This document shows, in pieces, positions 8,324-17,842 of a DNA stretch of 64,000 nucleotides. The stretch covers positions 1,624,513 through 1,688,512 of the forward strand of contig NZ_BLIZ01000001.1 of the NCBI RefSeq assembly GCF_019972315.1. The letters are read 5' to 3'. Both the position numbers and the translations under genes were made by a program. This DNA comes from Geobacter sp. AOG1 (GTDB taxonomy: Bacteria; Desulfobacterota; Desulfuromonadia; Geobacterales; Geobacteraceae). Numbering within the stretch: the stretch's first letter is position 1; every line of letters begins with the position of its first letter. The notes under the pieces were generated by a model. The model made no database searches and was not told where the DNA came from. It saw nothing but the letters and a program-made list of their open reading frames with translations.

Positions 8324-10279
8324 TTACGGCTCTCCTGTCAAGGCAGAGAGCTCTTCCCATTCCCCGTAGAGTGCGGCAATCCGTGCGGTCAGGGCAGCAT
8401 GGTCATCGCCGCCGCGCCTGGCCTGCTCGGGGTCGGTAAAGAAGGACGGGTCGGCCATGCGGGTTTCCAACGCCGCAAGCTGGCTCTCCTCATGCTCGAT
8501 GGTGGTTTCCAGTTCGGCCAGCCGCTTTGCCCGGCGCTGGGCTTCGCGCTGACGTTGTTTCTCCGTTTCCCGAAGCTGCTGGCGTTCTTCCTTGGAAGCC
8601 GGGACCCGGGATCCGGGACCGGTGCTGGAGAGCGATGCAGGAATGAGTGGCGAAGACGGAGCCTCGCCAGTATCTGACACTTCAGCTTTCTTCGCCAGGT
8701 AGTATTCGTAGTCGCCGTGATAGGAGGCGAGGGCGCCGTCAGCCACTTCCACCACCCGCGTTGCGAGACCGTCGATGAAATGGCGATCGTGGGAGACGAA
8801 CACCACCGTGCCGGTGAAACCTTTCAAGGCGTCCAGCAGAACCTCTTTGCTGAACAGGTCCAGATGGTTGGTCGGCTCGTCCATGAGGAGGAGATTGGCG
8901 GGCTTGAGGAGCATCCTGGCCAGGGCCAGCCGGTTCCGCTCACCGCCGGAGAGGACCGCCACCTTCTTGTGGATGTCGTCGCCGGAGAAGAGGAAGGCGC
9001 CGAGGAGGTCGCGCAGTTGCGGCACCACGTCGTAGGGGGCGCCGGCCAGCAATTCCTCGTAGGCGGAGCGGGTGGGGTCGAGTTCGGCCGCCTGGTCCTG
9101 GGCGAAGTAATCGAGAACGACGTTGTGTCCCACTATCCGTTCACCTCCCTGGAAATCCCCCCCTGCAAGAATCCGCATGAGGGTGGACTTGCCGGCGCCG
9201 TTGTGGCCGACCAGGGCGATTCGCTCCCCCTTTTCCACGGTCAGGTCGATGGTGTCCAGCACCACCCGCTCGCCGTAGGCTTTGCGCGTCCCTTTCAGCT
9301 CCATGACGACCCGGCCGCTCTTGGGGGGCTCGGGGAAACTGAAGCGGATCCGTTTCCGTTCGGGGGGGAGAGTTATCCGTTCGATCTTTTCCAGCTGTTT
9401 GATCCGGGACTGGACCAGGGCCGCCTTGTCCGCCTTGTAGCGGAAGCGGCTGATGAAATCCTCCAGCTTGCCGATTTCCTCGTCCTGGCGCCGCTTCGCC
9501 TCCCGCAGGGCCATCACCCGCTCGTCCCGCTGGATGAGGTAGGCGGAGTAGTTGCAGTGGTAGTCGGTGAGGGTGTGGTTCCAGACCTCGGTGATCCGGC
9601 TGCAGACCTGGTCGAGGAAGAAGCGGTCGTGGGAGACCAGGATGACCGAATAGGGGTAGGCCTGCAGGTACCCCTCCAGCCAGTTGCGGGCCTCGATGTC
9701 CAGGTGGTTGGTCGGCTCGTCCAGGAGGAGCACGTTCGGTTTCATCAGGAGCAGTCGGGCCAAGGCGATCCGCATCTGCCAGCCGCCGGAAAATTCGCCG
9801 CAGTCCCTCTCCCAGTCGGAAGGGAGGAAGCCGAGGCCGGTCAGGACGTTCCCCACCTCCGCCTCCATGGCGTATCCCCCCTTGAGACGGAACTCCTCCT
9901 GCAGGTGGCCGAGCCGTTCCAGGAGCCCCGTGTGGGTTGGATCGTCATGGGGGACCACCCCGAGCCGGGCGGTCAGTTCCTCCATTTCCCGTGCAATCCC
10001 CTGGAGTTCGGCGAGGGCCGACATGGTTTCGGCGAAAAGGGTCCGACCACGGGTGACGATGCCGTCCTGGGGGAGGTAGCCGACAGTCCCTCCACGGGCG
10101 AGTTGGATGGAGCCGTCGGTCGGTTCCACCTGGCCGGCGATGATCCGCATGAGGGTGGATTTGCCGGCGCCGTTTTCGCCGACCAGGCCGACCCGCTCAC
10201 CCTTCTTCAGGTGCCAGCCGATGTCGGTGAACAGCGGTTTGCCCGCGAAATCCTTGGAGAGGTGGTGGAGGTGGAGCAT
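8324..10279 (-). CDS. ABC-F family ATP-binding protein (Uup/YheS-like)
   Basis: 651 aa from ATG 10279 with GAAGGA upstream. Two complete ABC ATPase domains lie in one chain: Walker A GENGAGKSTLMRIIAG and GHNGAGKSTLMRILAG, signatures FSGGWQMRIALARLLL and LSGGERNRLALARMLL, and Walker B LLLDEPTNHLD and LLMDEPTNHLD. There are no membrane segments. A long charged linker separates the domains, as in ABC-F proteins that act at the ribosome. The C-terminal 90 residues are a coiled coil rich in R, E and Q, as in Uup/YheS. The likely role is ribosome-associated translation relief; the exact subtype is uncertain. It is divergent from the RNase E/G gene. Confidence 0.9.
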   Translation of the reverse strand: MLHLHHLSKDFAGKPLFTDIGWHLKKGERVGLVGENGAGKSTLMRIIAGQVEPTDGSIQLARGGTVGYLPQDGIVTRGRTLFAETMSALAELQGIAREMEELTARLGVVPHDDPTHTGLLERLGHLQEEFRLKGGYAMEAEVGNVLTGLGFLPSDWERDCGEFSGGWQMRIALARLLLMKPNVLLLDEPTNHLDIEARNWLEGYLQAYPYSVILVSHDRFFLDQVCSRITEVWNHTLTDYHCNYSAYLIQRDERVMALREAKRRQDEEIGKLEDFISRFRYKADKAALVQSRIKQLEKIERITLPPERKRIRFSFPEPPKSGRVVMELKGTRKAYGERVVLDTIDLTVEKGERIALVGHNGAGKSTLMRILAGGDFQGGERIVGHNVVLDYFAQDQAAELDPTRSAYEELLAGAPYDVVPQLRDLLGAFLFSGDDIHKKVAVLSGGERNRLALARMLLKPANLLLMDEPTNHLDLFSKEVLLDALKGFTGTVVFVSHDRHFIDGLATRVVEVADGALASYHGDYEYYLAKKAEVSDTGEAPSSPLIPASLSSTGPGSRVPASKEERQQLRETEKQRQREAQRRAKRLAELETTIEHEESQLAALETRMADPSFFTDPEQARRGGDDHAALTARIAALYGEWEELSALTGEP

Positions 10280-10333
10280 GGGGTTCCTTCGTTGGCAGAT
10301 GGAAGCTATCGGCGAAAAAACGATTCTCAAATA

Positions 10334-10446
10334 GGACACGGAAAAGGCGGAAAAATCTGATAACGGCGGATTAACCTTTGAAACGTATGAAATCGAGTGG
10401 TCTCAAAAATCCGCCGTGATCCGCTTTTTCCGATTGTACCGTGTCC
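10334..10446. repeat. Long inverted repeat (39-base arms) between the ABC-F and RNase E/G genes
   Basis: Arms 10334-10372 and 10408-10446 align without gaps at 32 of 39 positions. Both start with GGACACGG at the outer end and finish with ACGGCGGATT at the inner end, with a 35-base loop. No other copy was seen in this window. Confidence 0.9.
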
Positions 10447-10541
10447 CATTCGTTTTTAAGGGTGGAGCCCATTGTAGGGTTTGAGGGGGAGGTTTGTCAA
10501 ACGGTTGCTGGGGTAACGGCAGGTCTGGTAGCAGTTTTTTC

Positions 10542-10570
10542 TTAGTGCGGTGAATAAACTCTGTTATACT
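10542..10570 (+). promoter_or_regulatory. Candidate promoter for the RNase E/G gene
   Basis: A good -10 hexamer TATACT (10565-10570) lies 17 bases after a weak -35 (TTAGTG). It would give a leader of about 150 bases before the start codon. That leader is GC-rich and able to fold. Confidence 0.4.
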
Positions 10571-10729
10571 CTCAAGGTTTGATGCGCTGCAGGCCTCCCC
10601 GCCCGGGTAGAGGCCGCTGGCAGTTGCACTGACAAGGATTTCGCCGCGCGGGAAGCCTCCCGCTGCCGGCCAACAAACTTGCGGTACCGGGCGAAGCCTG
10701 GGCACCGCCACGAAAGGATTTACACCACT

Positions 10730-13060
10730 ATGTCGAAAAAGATGCTGATTAATGCAATGCATCCGGAAGAGGCGCGGGTCGCTATTGTCGAGGACGGTCA
10801 CCTGGTCGAACTGGATATCGAAATCGAGGGGAGCGAACAGACCCGCGGCAACGTCTACAAAGGAGTGGTGGTGCGTGTCGAGCCGGGGCTGCAGGCTGCC
10901 TTTGTGGACATCGGGCTGAAAAAGCTCGGGTTTCTCCAGATGGGGGAACTTCACCCTGACTATTGGCAGTGGCGCGACGATGTCCCGGAAGAAAACCGGA
11001 ACCGGCGGCCGCGCATCCAGGAAGTGCTGCGGCGCGGCCAGGAACTTGTCGTCCAGGTGGAAAAGGGGGAGCGGGACATGAAGGGGGCGGCCCTCACCAG
11101 CTTCCTGTCGCTGCCGGGACGGTACATGGTCCTCATGCCGGGAAGTGACTCGGCTGGTGTCTCCCGCAAGGTGGAAAGCGACAGCGAGCGCAAAAAGCTC
11201 AAGGAGATGGTTGCGGAGTTGGATATCCCCGAGGGGATTGGCTATATCATGCGGACCGAGGCGCTTGGCAAGACGAAGACGGACCTCAAAAAGGACATCC
11301 AGTCGCTCGTCAAGCTCCACAAGGATATCCTCGCCAAGGCGAAAAAGGCCAAGGCGCCGGCCCTCATCTACCAGGAGTCGAACCTGGTGATCCGCACCAT
11401 TCGTGACTATTTTACCGCCGAGATCGACGAAGTGCTGGTGGACAACGCCGAGGTGTACACGCAGGCGCGGGAATTTTTCAAAGTGAACATGCCGAAGTAC
11501 GAAAACCTCGTCAAGCTCCACCAGGAGAAGCGGCCGATCTTCTCCCGCTACCAGCTCGAAGAGCAGATCGACCAGATCTACGAGAAGAAGGTGCCGCTCA
11601 AATCGGGGGGCTCCCTCGTCATAGAGCCGACGGAGGCGCTTGTCTCCATCGATGTCAACTCCGGCAAGTCCACGGGGGAAAGGGGGGTGGAGGATACCGC
11701 CTTCAAGACCAACATGGAAGCGGCCGAGGAAGCGGCCCGTCAACTCCGGCTGCGCGACCTGGGGGGGCTGATCGTCATCGACTTCATCGACATGCGCGAT
11801 AAGAAACATATGGCGGAAGTGGAGAAGACCCTCAAGAACGCCCTGAAGGCCGACAAGGCCCGGGTTACCGTGGGAAGGATCTCCCAGTTCGGCATGCTTG
11901 AAATGTCCCGCCAGCGGATCAAGCAGACCCTGGAACAGGCGAGCTACCTGGAATGCCCCCATTGCGGCGGTCGCGGCAAGGTCAAGTCGGTGGAGAACAT
12001 GGCCCTTTCCTTCCTGCGCAAGGTCCATGCCGCAGCAGCCAAGGGAACCGGCGCCGAAGTGCGGGGCGGCCTTCCGCTTGAAGTGGCCTACTATCTCCTT
12101 AACCGTAAGAAGCGCGAGCTTGCCCAGGTTGAGACCGATTACGACATCGAGGTGACCATCAAGGGGAAACCCACGTTCCTCATGAACCAGCTGGAACTGG
12201 AAGTCATCAAGCGGGAGAAGCCGGCGGTGGAGGAGGGACATGCGGAACCGGTTGCCGCCAAGTCCGCTGTCAAGGCTGCTGGGGGAGAGGCCGCGGCTGG
12301 CGAAGGGGCTGTGGTCGAGGACGGCAAGGGGAAGAAAAAACGGCGGCGCCGGAAAAAGGGGCGTGGCGAAGGGGTGGAAGCGCCGACAGGAGAGCAGTTG
12401 CCGATGGAAACCTCTTCTGAGGAACCGCCGGTTACCGTTGAGACGCCGGTTGTCGTTGAGGCGCCAGCCGACGTGTCTGCTGAGGAGGGTCACGTCGATG
12501 AAGCCAAAAAGAAACGGCGGCGTCGGCGCCGGCGCGGTAAGGGACATGGCCCGGAAGGTGTTGCCGAAGAGGCAGCTGCTGCCGTGGAATCGGCTGAAGC
12601 CCTGCCTGCGGATGCCGAAGAAGAGCCGGTGACTGGTGCCGCTGAGGAAGAGCACGGCGATGAGCAAAAGAAGAAACGGCGCCGTCGTCGGCGGCGTGGC
12701 GGCAAGAAAACGGAAGAGCTGGCTGTGTCCGGAAGCGATGAGGCTTCGTCGGATACCGGCAGCGAGCCTGCTGAAGCTCCTGCACCTGCGGTGCCATCGG
12801 CAGAGCCTGACGAGAAAAAGCCGGCCAAGCCCCGTGCTCCCCGGAAGAAGAAGGAACCCGCTGCTTCCCCGGCTGGCGTGGCCGAGACTCCGGCAGTGGA
12901 GAAGCCTGCCGCCGTCCCTAAGCCGCGGAGTCGCGCAAAAAAGGCCGTAGCTACCGAAGAGACTCCCGTGGCGGTTGCCGGGCAGGTGGGCGAGCCGGCT
13001 GCCAAGCCGAAAGCAAAACGGGCACCCCGCAAGAAGAAAGAAGAGCCGGCGGGGGAATAG
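10730..13060 (+). CDS. rne: Ribonuclease E/G family endoribonuclease with basic repeat tail
   Basis: 776 aa from ATG 10730, with GAAAGGA 10 bases upstream. The N-terminal part holds an S1-type RNA-binding domain (about 35-120). The catalytic DNase-I-like region follows, with both acidic metal-ligand motifs (SIDVNSGKST and LIVIDFIDM) and the zinc-link CPHCGGRGK. The last 280 residues are low-complexity and acidic/Ala/Pro-rich. They contain three arginine-lysine blocks (KKKRRRRKKGRG, KKKRRRRRRRGKG, KKKRRRRRRRGGKK) separated by about 50 residues. A further Lys/Pro-rich stretch ends in RAPRKKKEE. Such tails in RNase E bind RNA and partner proteins. Likely cytosolic mRNA decay and rRNA processing. 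RNase G naming is also possible. Confidence 0.93.
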   Translation: MSKKMLINAMHPEEARVAIVEDGHLVELDIEIEGSEQTRGNVYKGVVVRVEPGLQAAFVDIGLKKLGFLQMGELHPDYWQWRDDVPEENRNRRPRIQEVLRRGQELVVQVEKGERDMKGAALTSFLSLPGRYMVLMPGSDSAGVSRKVESDSERKKLKEMVAELDIPEGIGYIMRTEALGKTKTDLKKDIQSLVKLHKDILAKAKKAKAPALIYQESNLVIRTIRDYFTAEIDEVLVDNAEVYTQAREFFKVNMPKYENLVKLHQEKRPIFSRYQLEEQIDQIYEKKVPLKSGGSLVIEPTEALVSIDVNSGKSTGERGVEDTAFKTNMEAAEEAARQLRLRDLGGLIVIDFIDMRDKKHMAEVEKTLKNALKADKARVTVGRISQFGMLEMSRQRIKQTLEQASYLECPHCGGRGKVKSVENMALSFLRKVHAAAAKGTGAEVRGGLPLEVAYYLLNRKKRELAQVETDYDIEVTIKGKPTFLMNQLELEVIKREKPAVEEGHAEPVAAKSAVKAAGGEAAAGEGAVVEDGKGKKKRRRRKKGRGEGVEAPTGEQLPMETSSEEPPVTVETPVVVEAPADVSAEEGHVDEAKKKRRRRRRRGKGHGPEGVAEEAAAAVESAEALPADAEEEPVTGAAEEEHGDEQKKKRRRRRRRGGKKTEELAVSGSDEASSDTGSEPAEAPAPAVPSAEPDEKKPAKPRAPRKKKEPAASPAGVAETPAVEKPAAVPKPRSRAKKAVATEETPVAVAGQVGEPAAKPKAKRAPRKKKEEPAGE

Positions 13061-13079
13061 CCGGCAGCAGGGAGAAGCC

Positions 13080-13937
13080 ATGAAAGTCGTCGCTGTTGCC
13101 CTGGTCGTCTGGTTCATCAGTGTCGTTCCTGCGGGGGCCGCCCGTTTCGGCGGCGTGGAGGAGCTCTACTTCGGCCCGTCGGTGGATTATTTCCAGTGGA
13201 AGGAATTCCTGGGGGGGACACAGGTCGTCAAGGAGAGCGGTCCCCTGTTCGGGGTCGATGCCACTGTGGACTTGAACCTGCTCCAGACGGACGATGCGGG
13301 TGCCCTCAAACTGAAGGGGAAGCTCGGCCTGTTCGGCGGTGACGTGGACTACGACGGCAGCATCACCTCCACCAACCCCGCCTATGACGGCCTGCCGGTC
13401 AAAAGCGACGTGGTCCACTTCGGCGTGCGGCAGGAGGTGGACCTGGGCTGGCGGTTGCCCCTCCAGGAGGTTGCCGTCGAGCCCTTTGGCGGCATCGGTT
13501 ACCGGTGGTGGCTGCGGGACATCGACAATTCCACGACCCGGGACCTGGCCGGCCAGCCCCTTGGGGTCCAGGGGTATACGGAGTACTGGCAGACCGTCTA
13601 CGCCCGGGTCGGTGCCCGCGGGCGGTACGACGTGAACGGAGACCTACGGTTCTTTGTCGAGGGGGGTGCCAGGTACCCCTTTTACACCGAAAACGAGGCG
13701 GACTTCCCGGGGGTGGGCACGGTGACGGTCAAGCCGGGAGGCGCATGGTCCGCCTTCGCCGAAGCCGGTTTCCGGTACCGGAATTTCCGCACCGGTATCC
13801 ACTATGAGGGGTTCCGCTTTGCCCAGTCGCCGGGAGTGAAGGGGTACAGCGTTTCCGCGGGGAAATACGTCACCATCTACCAGCCCCGGTCGGAATCGGA
13901 CGTGGTAGGGATCAATTTCTCCTGGGCCATCAAGTAG
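13080..13937 (+). CDS. Outer-membrane beta-barrel protein of unknown function
   Basis: 285 aa. A signal peptide ends near residue 20 (VPAGAA). The mature protein alternates polar and aromatic residues with glycine, as in small outer-membrane barrels, and ends in FSWAIK. It begins 19 bases after the RNase E/G stop with GGGAGAA upstream, so it may be co-transcribed. No specific family was recognised. Function unknown; it may be a structural or porin-like protein. Confidence 0.7.
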   Translation: MKVVAVALVVWFISVVPAGAARFGGVEELYFGPSVDYFQWKEFLGGTQVVKESGPLFGVDATVDLNLLQTDDAGALKLKGKLGLFGGDVDYDGSITSTNPAYDGLPVKSDVVHFGVRQEVDLGWRLPLQEVAVEPFGGIGYRWWLRDIDNSTTRDLAGQPLGVQGYTEYWQTVYARVGARGRYDVNGDLRFFVEGGARYPFYTENEADFPGVGTVTVKPGGAWSAFAEAGFRYRNFRTGIHYEGFRFAQSPGVKGYSVSAGKYVTIYQPRSESDVVGINFSWAIK

Positions 13938-13939
13938 CA

Positions 13940-14050
13940 CAACGCCATATTTCAGCGTTCACTTCGTTGCTTTTTCGTCGGTCTCCTCAGCGTACTATCT
14001 GTACGCTTCCGGGGCCTCCATCATCTGAAATCTGACGTTGAACGGCATTG
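13940..14050. repeat. Dispersed hairpin element, family C, copy 1
   Basis: Begins two bases after the stop codon of the barrel protein. The core, CTCCTCAGCGTACTATCTGT followed by ACGC, matches copy 2 (33327-33454) and the reverse complement of copy 3 (59808-59927). The outer ends CAACGCC/CAATGCC form a short inverted repeat. Confidence 0.75.
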
Positions 14051-14135
14051 TACTATCGGGCGGATAGGGAAAAAGGCCGGAAATGGCGAGTGTATTAATC
14101 AGTTGCCGACATTGCATTGGCAGTCGAGGGAATCG

Positions 14136-14510
14136 ATGGAGATGGTCTGCTACATAGCCCTGTTTGGCGCTCTGGGGTGTGCGACCCGCTACTTCCTGTC
14201 GGGGTGGGTCTACCGCCTCTGCGGCCCGTCCTTTCCTACCGGAACCCTGGCGGTCAATATCGTCGGAGCGTTCTGCATCGGCCTCATTATGGAGTTCAGC
14301 CTGCGCAGCACGCTCATCTCCCCCGCCCTGCGCATTGGCCTCACCGTCGGCTTCCTCGGCGGTCTCACCACCTTTTCCACGTTCAGCTATGAGACGTTCC
14401 GACTCCTGGAGGACGGCGAATTTATCATCGCCGCCGCCAACGTTTTGACGAGTGTGCTGCTCTGTCTTTTTTTCACCTGGGCCGGCATCATAACCGCCCG
14501 GGCGCTGTGA
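14136..14510 (+). CDS. crcB: Fluoride ion channel/exporter CrcB (FluC)
   Basis: 124 aa, the normal FluC length, with four hydrophobic segments. Diagnostic motifs are present: GALGCATRYFL near the N-terminus, GTLAVNIVGAFCIG, and GFLGGLTTFSTFSYE. Chosen start is ATG 14136 after GAGGGA; an upstream in-frame start at 14103 would add residues unlike the family. Exports fluoride across the inner membrane as a dual-topology dimer. Directly followed by a DUF190 gene, a frequent partner of crcB. I saw no fluoride riboswitch in the preceding 200 bases. Confidence 0.93.
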   Translation: MEMVCYIALFGALGCATRYFLSGWVYRLCGPSFPTGTLAVNIVGAFCIGLIMEFSLRSTLISPALRIGLTVGFLGGLTTFSTFSYETFRLLEDGEFIIAAANVLTSVLLCLFFTWAGIITARAL

Positions 14511-14528
14511 CATTCGGAGGGATTGCCC

Positions 14529-14879
14529 ATGACCAGGATCAGCGGAGAAATGGTACTGATGCGGATTTTCATCGGCGAGAGCGACAAGTGCGGCCGGCTC
14601 CCCCTCTACGAGGCGCTGGTCGAGCTGTTTCGCAGGGAGGGGTTTGCCGGCGCCACGGTGTTGCGGGGGGTGGCCGGATTCGGCGCCCACAGCGTCTATC
14701 ACACCGACAAACTGCTCCGCCTCTCCAGAGACCTGCCGATGGTCATTGAGGTCGTTGACCGCCAGGAGCGGTTCGACGCCATCATGCCCCGGATCGATGC
14801 CATGATGGTGGGGGGGATGATTACCCTGGAAAAGGCGACGGTCATCCGTTACACCCACCAGCACGAAACCGGCACGTAG
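14529..14879 (+). CDS. DUF190 family protein, fluoride-module partner of CrcB
   Basis: 116 aa from ATG 14529 with GGAGGG upstream, 18 bases after crcB. It carries the DUF190 pattern (FIGESDKCGRLPLYEALVE, GFAGATVLRGVAGFG, LSRDLPMVIEVVD), a small PII-like alpha/beta fold. Known from genomic association with CrcB. Its biochemical role is not established; regulation of the channel is an inference. Confidence 0.88.
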   Translation: MTRISGEMVLMRIFIGESDKCGRLPLYEALVELFRREGFAGATVLRGVAGFGAHSVYHTDKLLRLSRDLPMVIEVVDRQERFDAIMPRIDAMMVGGMITLEKATVIRYTHQHETGT

Positions 14880-15009
14880 GCGTTTTTACCGTACTACCAT
14901 TCTTTTATTCTCCATGCAGCAACCGATTGCAGCCACGCATGGCCTGTCTGTCGCTTTTGGCGCACTCCTGCCCTCCTTTAAGTACCTGAAAGTCCCTGCC
15001 ACTGTCGTC

Positions 15010-15037
15010 TTGTAACATCTCCCCTCTCTGTTATAAT
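15010..15037 (+). promoter_or_regulatory. Promoter of the sucA operon
   Basis: TTGTAA (15010-15015), a 16-base spacer and a perfect TATAAT (15032-15037), 36 bases before the sucA start. This is the best sigma-70-type promoter seen in the window. Confidence 0.75.
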
Positions 15038-15073
15038 CTCATCTGGCAACTTTTTTCCGATACGCGAGGCGGC

Positions 15074-17806
15074 ATGAGCTCTACCGACAACATCAGCCCT
15101 GAATGGGTCGAAGCCCAGTACCTGCGCTGGCGGGAAAACCCCGAAGAGATGAGCCCCGAGTGGCAGGCCTTCTTCCGCGGTTTCGAACTGGGAGATTCCG
15201 GTCGTGAACCTGTTACAGGCGGGGAGTTTCTCGATCCTGCCATGGCACGCAAGCAGTCGGGCGTCCAGTCCCTCATCTACCGATACCGGGACATCGGCCA
15301 CCTCCTTGCCTGCACCGATCCCCTCTCCCCTTGCAGGATCGACCATCCCCTCCTTTCCCTGTCCGCCTTCGACCTGGACGAGTCGGACCTGGACACCACC
15401 TTCTATGTCAGGAGGTTCAGACCGGTTCGCACTGCCATCTCTGCCACAACGGCTGAGCCGTCTGCCGCCACCCTGCGGGAGATACTGTCGGTCATGCGGG
15501 AGACCTACTGCCGTTCCATCGGCGCGGAGTTCATGCATATCCAGGACCCGACCGAACGGCAGTGGTTCATGGACCGGATGGAGCCGGTGCGCAACCGGCC
15601 GGCTTTCACCGTTGACGAACGGCTGGCGATCCTCGGCAAGCTCCAGGAGGCAGCCCTGTTTGAAGGGTTCCTCAATCGGAAGTTCATGGGGCAGACCCGC
15701 TTTTCCTTGGAAGGTGGGGAGACTCTCATCCCGGTGCTCGATGCCGCAGTCAACCATGCCGCTAACGTGGGAGTTGCCGACCTGATCGTCGGCATGCCCC
15801 ACCGGGGGCGGCTCAACGTGCTTGCCACCATTTTCCGCAAGCCCCTCTCTGTCATCTTTGCCGAGTTTGCCGACAACCTTGAGCACAATGAGGTGGGGGA
15901 GGGGGACGTCAAATACCACAAGGGGTTTTCCGTCGATGTGGCAACCTCCGGGGGGAAGAGCATTCACCTTGCTCTGGCGGCCAATCCGAGCCACCTGGAG
16001 GCGGTCAATCCTGTGGTGGAAGGGAAATGCCGGGCACGCCAGGACCGCTATGAGGATGGCCGTGGAGAGCGGGTCCTGCCGGTACTCATCCACGGCGATG
16101 CGGCTTTCGCCGGCCAGGGGATGGTGGCCGAGACCCTCAATCTCTCCCAGCTGCCGGGATACCGTACCGGCGGCACTCTGCATATCGTCGTCAACAACCA
16201 GATCGGTTTTACCACTCCGCCGGAAGCCGCCCGATCCAGTTACTATGCCACCGACGTCGCCAAGATGATCATGGCTCCCATCCTCCATGTTCACGGCGAG
16301 GACCCGGAGGCGGCCGTCCATGCCGTCCGGCTCGCCCTCGATTACCGGCAGGCCTTCGGCCGGGACGTGGTGGTGGAGATCATCTGTTATCGGCGCTACG
16401 GTCACAACGAGGGGGACGAGCCCTATTTCACCCAGCCCCTCATGTACGGGAAGATCAAGGGACGCCCCTCCGTGCACCTCCTCTATGCCGATCTCCTGCG
16501 GGAGGCGGGGATAGCGGAGGTGCAGATAACGGCGCCGGCCGCCGCCTATACCGCCCGCCTGGAACAGGCTGTCGAAGAGCGTGTCGATGGTGCGGACCCG
16601 GGCTTCCAGGGGGCGTGGAGCGGGGTGCAAAGGGAATACTCCCCCGCCAAGGTGGAGACGGGTGTTGCGCGGGACGCCCTGGTGGCGGTGGCCGAGGTGA
16701 TGTCTGCCATTCCCGCCGGTTTTACCCCCCATCCCAAGGTGGCCACTCTGCTCCAACGGCGGCGCGATGCGGTGACGAAAGGGGAGGGGATCGACTGGGG
16801 GACCGGTGAGAGTCTGGCCTTCGCGAGTCTGCTCCGAGAGGGGCATTCCATAAGACTTTCCGGTCAGGACGTCCGGCGTGGTACTTTCAGCAGCCGTCAC
16901 GGCGTCCTTATTGACATGGGATCCGAGGATACCTGGATCCCTCTTTCTGCCGTGGCCACCCAAGGGGCGGCGTTCATGGCCTTCGACAGCATGCTGTCGG
17001 AAAATGCGGTGCTCGGCTTCGAGTACGGCTATTCCCTGGAAACCCCCGCCGGTCTCACCATCTGGGAGGCCCAGTACGGGGACTTCGCCAACGGCGCCCA
17101 AGTGATCATCGACCAGTTCATCTCTAGCGGCGAGACCAAGTGGGACCGGGTGAGCGGCCTCGTCATGCTCCTCCCCCACGGCTACGAGGGGCAGGGAGCG
17201 GAGCATTCCAGCGCCCGTATCGAGCGTTTTCTCCAGCTCTGTGCCGATGCCAACCTGCAGGTAGCCTACCCCTCCACCCCGGCCCAGTATTTTCACCTGT
17301 TGCGCAGACAGGTCTGGCAGCCGTTCCGCAAGCCACTCATCGTCTTTACCCCCAAGAGCCTCCTGCGCCACCCTCTCTGCGTCTCCCGGCTTGAGGAGTT
17401 GTCGGAGGGGTGGTTCCGGGAGGTCATCCCCGGCTCCGATTCCCCCGATCACGTCACGACGGTGCTCTTCTGTACCGGCAAGATATATTTCGAACTGCTG
17501 GAGCGGAAGAACCGCGACGGGAGGGAGGATGTGGCGCTGGTACGAATCGAACAGCTCTACCCTTTGCGCACCGATCTTGTCCGGGAAGCCCTGGCCCCGT
17601 TCCGGGGAGCCGTGACCTTCCGCTGGGTCCAGGAAGAGCCGCGCAACATGGGGGCGTGGGGGTTCGTCCGGCCGCACCTGGCGGATATCTTGGGGGCGGA
17701 GCCGGCATACATCGGCCGGCCCGACGCTGCTGCACCGGCGGTCGGTTCCCATCGGGAGCACAAGGTGGAGCAGGAAAGGGTCATGGCGGCGGCCTTTCAG
17801 TTGTGA
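15074..17806 (+). CDS. sucA: 2-oxoglutarate dehydrogenase E1 component
   Basis: 910 aa, close to E. coli SucA (933). The N-terminal segment SPEWVEAQYLRWRENPE is typical of E1o and docks the E2 core. The thiamine-diphosphate region (HGDAAFAGQGMVAETLNLS) and transketolase-like C-terminal domain (GYEGQGAEHSSARIERFLQL) are complete. Decarboxylates 2-oxoglutarate and transfers succinyl to SucB lipoyl groups in the TCA cycle. Start ATG 15074 after GAGGCGGC. First gene of the block ending with lipB. Confidence 0.97.
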   Translation: MSSTDNISPEWVEAQYLRWRENPEEMSPEWQAFFRGFELGDSGREPVTGGEFLDPAMARKQSGVQSLIYRYRDIGHLLACTDPLSPCRIDHPLLSLSAFDLDESDLDTTFYVRRFRPVRTAISATTAEPSAATLREILSVMRETYCRSIGAEFMHIQDPTERQWFMDRMEPVRNRPAFTVDERLAILGKLQEAALFEGFLNRKFMGQTRFSLEGGETLIPVLDAAVNHAANVGVADLIVGMPHRGRLNVLATIFRKPLSVIFAEFADNLEHNEVGEGDVKYHKGFSVDVATSGGKSIHLALAANPSHLEAVNPVVEGKCRARQDRYEDGRGERVLPVLIHGDAAFAGQGMVAETLNLSQLPGYRTGGTLHIVVNNQIGFTTPPEAARSSYYATDVAKMIMAPILHVHGEDPEAAVHAVRLALDYRQAFGRDVVVEIICYRRYGHNEGDEPYFTQPLMYGKIKGRPSVHLLYADLLREAGIAEVQITAPAAAYTARLEQAVEERVDGADPGFQGAWSGVQREYSPAKVETGVARDALVAVAEVMSAIPAGFTPHPKVATLLQRRRDAVTKGEGIDWGTGESLAFASLLREGHSIRLSGQDVRRGTFSSRHGVLIDMGSEDTWIPLSAVATQGAAFMAFDSMLSENAVLGFEYGYSLETPAGLTIWEAQYGDFANGAQVIIDQFISSGETKWDRVSGLVMLLPHGYEGQGAEHSSARIERFLQLCADANLQVAYPSTPAQYFHLLRRQVWQPFRKPLIVFTPKSLLRHPLCVSRLEELSEGWFREVIPGSDSPDHVTTVLFCTGKIYFELLERKNRDGREDVALVRIEQLYPLRTDLVREALAPFRGAVTFRWVQEEPRNMGAWGFVRPHLADILGAEPAYIGRPDAAAPAVGSHREHKVEQERVMAAAFQL

Positions 17807-17842
17807 AAATCTGATCTAATTAATGTATTCAGGAGTTTTACC

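Noticed and set aside
10403-13117. A 904-codon open frame on the minus strand opposite the RNase E/G gene
   Set aside because: It mirrors the GC-rich RNase gene, has no family resemblance or ribosome binding site, and crosses the inverted repeat and promoter region.
13940-14135. Fluoride riboswitch before crcB
   Set aside because: The conserved sequence blocks of the crcB riboswitch motif are not present. The region is mostly a family C element.
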